Source: Halobacteroides halobius DSM 5150 (GTDB lineage Bacteria; Bacillota; Halanaerobiia; Halobacteroidales; Halobacteroidaceae). Taken from it: DNA of 64,000 nucleotides. Location: the NCBI RefSeq assembly GCF_000328625.1, contig NC_019978.1, positions 434,001 to 498,000 on the forward strand, in the 5' to 3' direction. Positions 1 to 6,868 of the stretch are shown here, piece by piece; positions within the stretch are counted from its first letter, which is position 1, and each line of letters opens with the position of its first letter. The position numbers and the translations under genes are program-made. Under the pieces are notes generated by a model. It ran no database searches, had not been told where the DNA came from, and saw nothing but the letters and a program-made list of their open reading frames with translations.

Positions 1-638
1 GATAATGCAACTTATAGCTCGGTCGCCCATAAAGTATCTAAGATAAGAATATACCATATAGGTATTGACGAATTCCTGAATCGTACGGGTCTAGAATTCA
101 AATAACTAGAAATGGTTATACCAACAAAGTTTGGGGTATGTGGGGTAAGTAAGATTCTATATTATGAAAATCCTTATACACTTATAGGGTGTATATAAAA
201 CATACAGGCTCATAGGGAATATCTACGGATATATGTTAAGGGTAAGGTCTTTTGGAACAAGGGAAGTCAGCGACAGGGAGGTCTTAATACCTTTGAACTG
301 GTGGTATAGAAAGAATAATATAATATACCTTAATGCTGATGAAAGTAGTGGCACAGTACCATTGAAGCCTTAATAACAAGAGGTGGAGGGATAGCCACAA
401 GTGAAATAAAATGATAATAAAAGTTATTAATATAGTACATTGGTTTCTTGTAAGACTAATAAAAGTGAAGGGTTTAGACCTTTTAGCTGCCCAATGGGAT
501 TCTGAGAAGAGTTTTCAGCTATATATGATAAATAGTAATAATCATTTTATTTCATGGCACGCCTTGTGAGTTTGAAAATCTCACGCAGGGTGTAGAATGG
601 GGGAAAGCTGGAGATGTTTTCAAAAGCTTACCTATCAT
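1..638 (+). mobile_element. ORF-less group II intron, 3' part (5' end not identified)
   Basis: This stretch has no sustained reading frame but folds like the 3' half of a group II intron. A domain V hairpin lies at 559-593: ACGCCTT pairs with AGGGTGT, a two-base GC bulge sits on the 3' side, GTGAG pairs with CTCAC, and the loop contains GAAA. A domain VI-like hairpin with AAGCT/AGCTT arms follows, with a candidate bulged A at 630 and an intron end near 638 (CTATCAT). A 13-bp inverted repeat (403-415 with 541-553) forms a domain IV-like stem whose loop of about 125 bases holds no maturase gene. GTGGC near 350 can pair with GCCAC near 395. I see no GUGYG-type 5' end, so the intron may begin before the window. 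It may be spliced in trans by a maturase encoded elsewhere, or be dead. Confidence 0.72.
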
Positions 639-667
639 TATAAAGAAGACGCTTTGAAAGAGAAGAG

Positions 668-745
668 ATGATTAGACAAGCAATTGAAGAGGATGATCAA
701 GAAACTTTAATTGAATTAGGATTTATTAAGAAGGAGCTGAGCTAA
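668..745 (+). CDS. Small ORF or exon fragment directly after the intron (25 aa)
   Basis: A 25-residue frame starting MIRQAIEEDD and ending KKELS stops one base before the Gam start codon, so the two would be translationally coupled. There is no recognisable domain. It begins about 30 bases past the predicted intron end and is in frame with upstream exon bases back to a stop at 641-643. It could be the 3' remnant of a phage gene interrupted by the intron, or a genuine small phage gene. It is acidic, and its codon use resembles the downstream phage genes. Function unknown. Confidence 0.35.
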   Translation: MIRQAIEEDDQETLIELGFIKKELS

Positions 746-1255
746 ATGAGTAAAGATGAGAAGTTTGTAGTGAATGACGATCATAAGGCAAACTGGACAT
801 TAAAGAAGATTCGTAAATTAGAAGAAGAGAAAGCTAAGAATAAGGACTTTGCAGAACAAGAGATAGCTGAAATAGAAGAATGGTTAGCAGCAGAGAATAA
901 AACTTTAGATAATAAGATAGATTTCTTTCAATCATTACTAACAGAGTATGCTTTAAATCTAAAAGAAAAAGATGAAGAGTTCAAAACTAAGTCCTTGCCG
1001 GCTGGAGAATTACAATTTAGGAAGCAGAGAGCTAAATGGAAGTATGACCAAGAACAGTTATTAGCATCAGTAAAAGCAATGGGTTTAGATGAGTTAGTGA
1101 AAATCAAAGAAACAGTTAATAAAAGAGAGCTAAAGAAGAAGATTGAGGTTAAAGAGGGTAAAGCAATAAACGCTGTTACTGGAGAAATCATTGAAGGGAT
1201 TCAAGTGATTAATCGAGGTGAAAAGTTTAAGATCAATATTAATGAAAGGAACTGA
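746..1255 (+). CDS. Phage host-nuclease inhibitor Gam-like protein
   Basis: This 169-residue, highly charged helical protein resembles the Gam family of phage Mu and Lambda-like recombination modules, which bind DNA ends and block host exonucleases. What is visible is the conserved opening (NWTLKKIRKLEEE around residues 16-28), long coiled-coil helices, a WLAAENKTL segment and an FFQSLLTEYAL segment around residues 60-70, followed by a basic C-terminal half. Its length fits the family. It lies between a small phage-like ORF and a Rad52/22-type gene, the usual order of a single-strand-annealing recombination module. The frame is intact although its neighbour is broken. Assignment is by family resemblance. 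Confidence 0.7.
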   Translation: MSKDEKFVVNDDHKANWTLKKIRKLEEEKAKNKDFAEQEIAEIEEWLAAENKTLDNKIDFFQSLLTEYALNLKEKDEEFKTKSLPAGELQFRKQRAKWKYDQEQLLASVKAMGLDELVKIKETVNKRELKKKIEVKEGKAINAVTGEIIEGIQVINRGEKFKININERN

Positions 1256-1259
1256 TATT

Positions 1260-1889
1260 ATGGAATTAAGAGAGTTAAGAAAGCCATTTGCTTGAGAGAA
1301 GATTAAGTGGAGAGTAGGAGCTACTACTAATGATAAGAAAAGAGGATTAGCACTTTCTTATGTAGATAGCAGGGTAGTAATGGAAAGATTAGATAATGTG
1401 TGTGGAGTAGAGAATTGGTAGAAGAAATATAGCTTTGGTAATAATGGTGAGATTATCTGTGCAATTGGAATTAAGATAGAGGATAATTGGATTTGGAAAT
1501 CAGGGGGAGCAGGGCAGACTGATTTTGAAGCTATCAAAGGTGGTTTAAGTGATGCTTTTAAAAGAGCTGCTGTTAGTTGGGGGATCGGGCGTTACTTATA
1601 TGAACTACCGACAATTTGGGCTGATATCAAGAAACAAGGTAAAAATTATGTGATTAAAGATGAACCTCAGCTACCAGCAGAATTTCTACCCCAAAAAGAG
1701 AATTATGTTGATCAGATCAGAAAGTTATATCAGAAGAACCCAAGTGCTTCAGGAGAAATTATCACTACTTTTCTAACTGAAATTGGAATAAAAGATGCTA
1801 AAGATCTATCTAATGTAAATAGATTGAATTTGAATCAAGCTAAGAAACTAATAGAAAAATTAAAAGATGTGCAAAAACCTGCTTCCTAA
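1260..1889 (+). pseudogene. Phage Rad52/22-type single-strand annealing protein, two in-frame stops
   Basis: Read as one 209-codon frame from the ATG at 1260, this resembles phage Rad52/22 (DdrA-like) annealing proteins: a start MELRELRKPF, then LALSYVDSRVVMERLD, GAGQTDFEAIKGGLSD and FKRAAVSWGIGRYLYELP, the family's conserved core. The frame is broken by TGA at 1293-1295 and TAG at 1419-1421, with no frameshift; the TAG follows a Trp where the family usually has Gln. The last 79 codons (from 1650) remain open. It starts four bases after the Gam stop, so it was the second gene of the recombination operon. Two independent nonsense mutations make decay the simplest explanation. Confidence 0.75.
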
Positions 1890-1906
1890 TTTGGAGCAGG
1901 TTTTCT
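1874..1906 (+). terminator. Rho-independent terminator of the phage recombination genes
   Basis: AAAACCTGCT and AGCAGGTTTT form a hairpin followed by a T-rich tail. The 5' arm overlaps the last codons and stop of the Rad52-like pseudogene. Confidence 0.8.
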
Positions 1907-2070
1907 CTTTAAAGGGAGAGAGATAATGAACTATTTAGAAATAGAAAAATAAAAATTTAACAATAAATAAAGGATTTTGTATAAAAAGAGTATAAATAAT
2001 AATTTAAAGGGATAATAGTGCTTTGTTTACAATATTTAATATAAATCAGTTTATAAGGAGAATAGAAAAG

Positions 2071-3306
2071 ATGATTATAAATAGTAATTTGCCTGCACTT
2101 AATGCATTAAATAATTTAAAAAAGAATAATAAGAAAAGCAGAGAAAATATAGAACAATTATCTTCTGGAAAAAGAATTAATAGTGCAGCTGATGATGCAG
2201 CAGGATTAGCTGTATCTGAAAAAATGAAGTCTCAAATGAAAGGGTTAGGTCAAGCCCAAAAGAATATACAAGATGGTATATCATTGCTTCAAAACTGCTG
2301 AGGCTGGAGGTAAAGAAGTTCATAAGTTATTACAAAGAGCTAGAGGGTTAGCAGTACAGGCAGCAAATGATACTTTAACAAAAGACGATAGGAATAATAT
2401 AAACAAGGAAATTACTGAGATAAAAAAAGAAATAAACAATATTGCTAATAATACGCAATTTAATAATATTAATCTTATAGACGGTTCACAGTCTAAGTCA
2501 AAAGAAGAAACTTTTACTGCTCCTTATATTGGAGAGTTTGAAATAACTTTTAATCCTACCTCAGAAGGAAATTTAGGAGTTAGTAATAATAATACAGTAA
2601 CTGGTATTAGGTTTCAGTTTGTAACACCTGCTGATAAAGATGGGGTGTGGTCAGAAGTTGATATTGCTAGTACCCGAGAAAAATCCTTAGATAATCTAAA
2701 AAATAAATTTTATGCAATTAAGTCTGGTTCTGAGGGAGCTCCTAGTGAACAGTTAACAATTGCTAATATGGACATGCATATAGTAGGAAATAAAGTAATT
2801 TTTACTTCGGAGGATCCATTTACTAGAACACATGACCCAGCAAATGGTATACAGGGGCAAAGATATGTCACAGGAAGTCTAGCAGAATTATCTGTTGAAT
2901 ATGAAGATCCTGATGCAGGAATTGAGTTGCAAACAGGTGCTAATAGTAATGATAGTCTGAAAATTAATATTTCTAGTATGACTACAAGTGCTTTAGATAT
3001 AACTGATATTGATGTAAATGATCATTCAAGTGCTTCAACTGCAATAAATAAGTTAGATAAGGCAATAAAAAAAGTTTCTAGTGTAAAAAGTAATTTAGGT
3101 TCTTATCAGAATAGATTAGAACATTCCTTAAATAATGTAAATAATTATGATGAAAATTTAACTAAATCAAAGTCTAGGATTTCAGATCTTAATATGGCAA
3201 AAGGAATATGCAAAAGACTAAAAGAGATATTTTAATGAGTGCTGCTCAATCTGTATTAATGCAAGCTAATGCAAAACCATCACAGATACTTTCATTATTA
3301 AAGTAA
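2071..3306 (+). pseudogene. Flagellin with at least two frameshifts
   Basis: The start is the ATG at 2071 behind AAGGAG (2055-2060), giving MIINSNLPALNALNNL. The conserved flagellin N-terminal helix follows (QLSSGKRINSAADDAAGLAV, NIQDGISLLQ). At about 2291-2294 a run of four A's replaces the three needed for LLQTAEAGGKEV, shifting the frame. The middle (variable domain) and most of the C-terminal helix are in the second frame. Near 3200-3215 another indel leaves the final conserved segment (TKRDILMSAAQSVLMQANAK) in a third frame, ending LSLLK at 3306. Full length would be about 411 residues, normal for a flagellin. The flagellum filament gene is therefore broken here unless these are sequencing errors in homopolymers; other flagellin copies may exist elsewhere. 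Confidence 0.85.
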
Positions 3307-3326
3307 ACAAAAGGAGGAGTTTAGTA

Positions 3327-4073
3327 ATGTATTGGATAGGAGTTTTTATAGCGATTTATATTATATCTTTACTAATAAATAAAAAGGAAGATAAGAAACC
3401 AGATTCAAGAAAAAACTTAAAGGAAAAGTGGAAAAAAGATAACCTAGATGATGCTATTGAAGTTATTAATACAGAAGATATTGATCAAATAATTGCTTTT
3501 TTGGAGGTTGAAGCAGAAATAGCTGTTTCTGAAGGGAAAGATACAAGATCATTAGCAGGTATGGGAACAGTTATTTTTGGGCCAATAGCTTTATTAGCTG
3601 AAGGAGTAAAAGAGCTTATTAATGGATCAAAATGGCGTGGACAGGGTGGAAAAGCACGAATAGATAGTTATATAAAAGATTTAAAAGAATATAAGAAGAT
3701 TAAATTAAAAGGAATAAAAAAAGCTTCAGATGAAAAAGGAAAACTTAAATTTTCCCGAGGGAGATTAGAAAACAAAATACCAAAATTAATAAATTATAGA
3801 AAAGAAGAATTAGATGCTTTGAATGAAGAAGGGATAGTTTCAGATGAAAAACGCATTGAAGAACTGAATAGACTTAAAGAAATAGAAGGATATTTAAGTA
3901 GTGAAATCAATTATATTAACTCTGTGATCATGGAAAGAGAAGAGATGGATCAAAAGGTAAAACAATATCATGATAAAAAGGATAAGATAAATAAAGCTTA
4001 TGAAAGAGGTTATATGTCTGAAGAAGACTATCAAAGTAAGCTTCAAGAGATAAAAAAAGATTTTAATAATTAA
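3327..4073 (+). CDS. Membrane-anchored coiled-coil protein of unknown function
   Basis: This 248-residue protein starts behind a good AGGAGG site, 21 bases after the flagellin stop. Residues 1-17 (MYWIGVFIAIYIISLLI) form a single membrane anchor, then the protein is strongly charged. A short hydrophobic, glycine-containing stretch lies around residues 75-90 (AGMGTVIFGPIALLAEG). A long coiled coil follows, and the C-terminal segment (DKINKAYERGYMSEEDY) resembles a short SHOCT-type oligomerisation motif. I do not recognise the family. Its position after flagellin might suggest an envelope role, but nothing in the sequence shows this. Confidence 0.65.
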   Translation: MYWIGVFIAIYIISLLINKKEDKKPDSRKNLKEKWKKDNLDDAIEVINTEDIDQIIAFLEVEAEIAVSEGKDTRSLAGMGTVIFGPIALLAEGVKELINGSKWRGQGGKARIDSYIKDLKEYKKIKLKGIKKASDEKGKLKFSRGRLENKIPKLINYRKEELDALNEEGIVSDEKRIEELNRLKEIEGYLSSEINYINSVIMEREEMDQKVKQYHDKKDKINKAYERGYMSEEDYQSKLQEIKKDFNN

Positions 4074-4102
4074 AAATCTAAGGCAGGATTTAAGCAAACA
4101 TG

Positions 4103-4144
4103 CAGCATTGGATTAGCAAAAAAAGTGCTAAAAATCCAGTGCTG
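4103..4144. other. Strong hairpin downstream of the coiled-coil gene
   Basis: CAGCATTGGATT (4103-4114) pairs with AATCCAGTGCTG (4133-4144) with one mismatch, and an inner AGC/GCT pairing extends the stem. No T-run follows, so it is not a typical terminator. It may stabilise the 3' end of the upstream mRNA or be a small repeat. Confidence 0.45.
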
Positions 4145-4167
4145 TCTCTTTCCAGTGTTTTCCTCAC

Positions 4168-4200
4168 AAAAAAATAAAAAATCCAGCCTTAACGGCAGGT
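4168..4200 (-). terminator. Terminator of the tRNA-Leu(CAA) gene
   Basis: Read on the minus strand, CCTGCC pairs with GGCTGG across one T-T mismatch, and a long T-run follows just downstream of the tRNA. Confidence 0.6.
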
Positions 4201-4222
4201 GCTTTCATTCCTATGATATAAA

Positions 4223-4310
4223 TGGTACCGAAGGTGGGGCTCGAACCCACAAGGCCACAAGGACCATTGGATTTTGAATCCAACGCGTCTGCCAATTCCG
4301 CCACTTCGGC
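4223..4310 (-). tRNA. tRNA-Leu (anticodon CAA)
   Basis: The minus strand starts GCCGAAG and ends CTTCGGTACCA. The 88 bases include an encoded CCA, a long variable arm typical of class II tRNAs, the T-loop TTCGAGC and an anticodon loop TTCAAAA with anticodon CAA. It stands alone between two protein-coding regions. Confidence 0.95.
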
Positions 4311-4518
4311 TCTCTTATTCAGCAATTACTATCATAACATACTATCTTTTTTTATGCAAGTTTAAATTTAAGTTTTTTAATTGCTACTCACATTTTTAAA
4401 TTATAGTCATATTATAAAAGCAAAGAAAAGCTTATATTCTATACTATCTTGCCTTAATACTCCTCTAAACAACATCTATTAATATATACTTAAATTTTAA
4501 TTAGAAAGGAGATTGCAA

Positions 4519-5346
4519 ATGAATTTAATAACATTGCTTAACTTTATTATCGAGTTGTGTAATATGGAACAGGAAAAACTAAAGATGCTAACAGAATGTT
4601 TAGAGGAGTTAAGAAGTAGTAAAAGGAGAAACGAATTGTGGGTAACAGAAAATTTAACTTCTGGAACTGAAGAAGTTGCGGTTACCCAGGATTCTAACCA
4701 TGAAGTCTTAACTCCATCATTGAAAGGAGGTGAAAAGATGGTTGATAATGAGCAAGAAATAATAAAAGAAGCAATTAGAAAACAGGCTCAAGCACAATGT
4801 GATGATAAATGTGGTAATGGGAATGCTCAAACAGATACTGAAGTGGAATTTACTTGTGTAACTTGTGTGCCAGAAAGTTTTGCTGTTGATATAGAATCTT
4901 TGGAAGAGATTAGATTTATTTTTAATACAGATAAATTATACTGTTGTTTAGATAAAACAACAGAAGAATGCAATATTCCAGGAATTGGGGATATTGAAGT
5001 TGATGTCTGTGTAGTTAAGATAGTAGGTGCTATAGAGTATATTTTAAATGCTTACCCTGCTGTAAGAGGAGATAAATATGGTAGAGGAGAAGGTGATATT
5101 GAAGTAATACCTGATAGGGAAGCTAATGTATGTTGTGAAGGAACTACATTTGTTGATAATGTTGTTGGTGCATTTGCAGTAGATGACCCAGAGCTTATAG
5201 AAGATCCTTGTGAAGAGTTAGATTTTTGTGATATAGAAGGTGTGCTTACAGATATATCTATAATAACAGATGAGGAATCAGATAAACAGTGTATAAAGTT
5301 TGAAGGAAGATTTGAGCTTCCAACTATTGATAGGGCAAACTATTAA
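4519..5346 (+). CDS. Cys-rich acidic protein of unknown function with a possible internal start
   Basis: I place the start at the ATG at 4519, six bases from AAGGAG (4507-4512), giving 275 residues; a TTG at 4513 has no room for a ribosome site. The first roughly 70 residues are a helical, Lys/Glu-rich section. The rest has 13 cysteines, several paired (CVTC, YCC, VCC), in an acidic, probably beta-rich context. A perfect Shine-Dalgarno sequence (4723-4733) precedes an in-frame ATG at 4738, so a 202-residue form is likely made as well or instead. The Cys pattern could suit a disulfide-linked spore coat or exosporium protein; that is only a guess. I do not recognise the family. Confidence 0.7.
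   Translation: MNLITLLNFIIELCNMEQEKLKMLTECLEELRSSKRRNELWVTENLTSGTEEVAVTQDSNHEVLTPSLKGGEKMVDNEQEIIKEAIRKQAQAQCDDKCGNGNAQTDTEVEFTCVTCVPESFAVDIESLEEIRFIFNTDKLYCCLDKTTEECNIPGIGDIEVDVCVVKIVGAIEYILNAYPAVRGDKYGRGEGDIEVIPDREANVCCEGTTFVDNVVGAFAVDDPELIEDPCEELDFCDIEGVLTDISIITDEESDKQCIKFEGRFELPTIDRANY
4723..4740 (+). promoter_or_regulatory. Strong internal ribosome binding site and in-frame ATG
   Basis: AAAGGAGGTGA lies seven bases (counted from GGAGG) before an ATG that is in frame with the long upstream reading frame. This is stronger than the site at the 5' start, so two protein forms or a mis-assigned N terminus are likely. Confidence 0.7.
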
Positions 5347-5356
5347 ATAATTATGT

Positions 5357-5394
5357 AAGAAGCCCGTGTTTTAGATCTAAAACACGGGCTTCTT
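5357..5394. terminator. Bidirectional terminator between convergent genes
   Basis: A near-perfect palindrome (GAAGCCCGTGTTTTA and its complement around AGATCT) has A-rich and T-rich flanks. It lies between the Cys-rich gene and the convergent SLH gene. Confidence 0.9.
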
Positions 5395-5398
5395 TTAT

Positions 5399-6595
5399 TT
5401 AGGAAAATAGATTACTATTAGTCATAAACTGATTAAGCAGGCCATTAATAGCAGTAACTTCAGCTAACTTTTTAGCTTTATCCCAGTTTTTATTAGCTGC
5501 TGCTTTAATAAGTTTAGGAGAAATATTAGTATTTAAAGCAATTGCTTCTATCAATCTTGCTTTACCTAATTTCTCTAATTTATCCCAGTCTTTATTTAAG
5601 ATTGTATGCACTTCTTGAGCAGTTAAACCTTGATTTAATAAGCTCATTGTTAATTTCTGTCGCAGACTAGGAACTACCGCATCCCAATTTTGATTAGAAA
5701 TAGCTATGATTTGGTCTGTGTTAAGGAGACCATCAGTCATATTACTAACTTTTTTAGCTACATCCTCTTTTTTAATTAATCCGTAAGCTTTAAGATAAAT
5801 TATTTCATTTTGTGGATTAATGATAACAAAAATATTATCAGAAACTAGCATTTCTTTTAGACCTATTTTTCGATTGTTTCTACCAATTAAACTACTATCA
5901 GCAACTTTAATTGTTTTTACTTTATTATTAACCTTAATTTTAATAAAATTAGAGATTGGATAAGTGGCCACTACTTTTCCTGTAACAGTTTTTAAACTTG
6001 CTAATTTGGCTAGTAGTTTAGCACTTTCTGCTCTTGTAACATAGTTATCAGGTCTAAATTCATTATTTGGGTAACCATTAATGATCCCTAATTTAGTACT
6101 TACAGCAATTAGATTATAAGCCCAGTGATCTTTGGATAAATCTGAATAGTAGATACTGTTAACTGTAATTTTCTTTTGTTCATCATCTAATTGTAATGTT
6201 CTACCTAACATTGTAATAATTTCTGCTCTAGTGATTTTTCGGTGTGGCCTAAAAGTATTATCAGGATAACCAGTAATAATTTCTTTTTTTACTAAAGCAG
6301 AGATATATCCTTTAGCAGGATGATTAGATATATCAGTCATTTTAGAAGTTGCAGCTGGTTGTAACTGCAATATTTTAGCTAAAGAGTAAGCAAATTCTCC
6401 TCGAGTAATCGGTTGGTCTGGTTTAAAGGCTCCATTTTGATAAACATACATAATTCCTTTATCTAATAAGGGACTAATGTATTTTAATGCCCAGTGATTA
6501 GATTTAACATCTTGTGGTCGGTAAGCCAAAACAGGAACGGTTGAACTAAATACTATTAATAGTGTTAAAAGAGTTATTAAAGTTTTTTTCTTCAT
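5399..6595 (-). CDS. Secreted protein with three S-layer homology (SLH) domains
   Basis: The 398-residue product begins with a signal peptide (MKKKTLITLLTLLIVFSSTV, cleavage near the Ala at 24). Three SLH repeats follow at about residues 28-85, 88-150 and 152-205. Each has the usual pattern of a W-A-x-x-x-I start, a G-I/G-Y-P core, an F-x-P-D/H stretch and an ITRAE-type helix (GYPDNTFRPHRKITRAEII is clear). SLH domains bind secondary cell-wall polymers and hold proteins at the surface. The C-terminal half is a small beta region (KVVATYPISNFIKIKVNNK) and then repeated helices each containing NKDWDK or NKNWDK. Its function beyond anchoring is unknown. It starts behind GGAG and shares a divergent promoter region with polA. 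Confidence 0.88.
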   Translation of the reverse strand: MKKKTLITLLTLLIVFSSTVPVLAYRPQDVKSNHWALKYISPLLDKGIMYVYQNGAFKPDQPITRGEFAYSLAKILQLQPAATSKMTDISNHPAKGYISALVKKEIITGYPDNTFRPHRKITRAEIITMLGRTLQLDDEQKKITVNSIYYSDLSKDHWAYNLIAVSTKLGIINGYPNNEFRPDNYVTRAESAKLLAKLASLKTVTGKVVATYPISNFIKIKVNNKVKTIKVADSSLIGRNNRKIGLKEMLVSDNIFVIINPQNEIIYLKAYGLIKKEDVAKKVSNMTDGLLNTDQIIAISNQNWDAVVPSLRQKLTMSLLNQGLTAQEVHTILNKDWDKLEKLGKARLIEAIALNTNISPKLIKAAANKNWDKAKKLAEVTAINGLLNQFMTNSNLFS

Positions 6596-6868
6596 AATAA
6601 CTACTCCTTTCTATATTGAATATTAGCTTGTCTACTAAGTGATACATATAAAAGTTTAACATATAATAGATGTTTTTTCTATAAAATTACTTTTACAGTT
6701 TATGGGAACTGTTTTAAGCTGTTAGTTTTTAGATAAATTTAATTAGGACTAATAGTTAAGTTAATAATTTGGAAACTTAAGAACTAGGTAGAGAAGGAAT
6801 TTTATCTTTTCTAGTGAAGTAAAAAAGTTAGGGCCAAAGAATTTAAGAGAGGTTAAGGAGGCAGCAAG

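Noticed and set aside
1293-1421. TGA/TAG recoding (selenocysteine or pyrrolysine) in the Rad52-like gene
   Set aside because: Both stops differ, no SECIS-like hairpin or methylamine context is visible, and neighbouring phage and flagellin genes are also damaged; decay is simpler.
2288-2300. Programmed frameshift in flagellin
   Set aside because: There is no slippery heptamer with a conserved stimulatory structure, and a second indel further on breaks the frame too; sequencing error or mutation is more likely.
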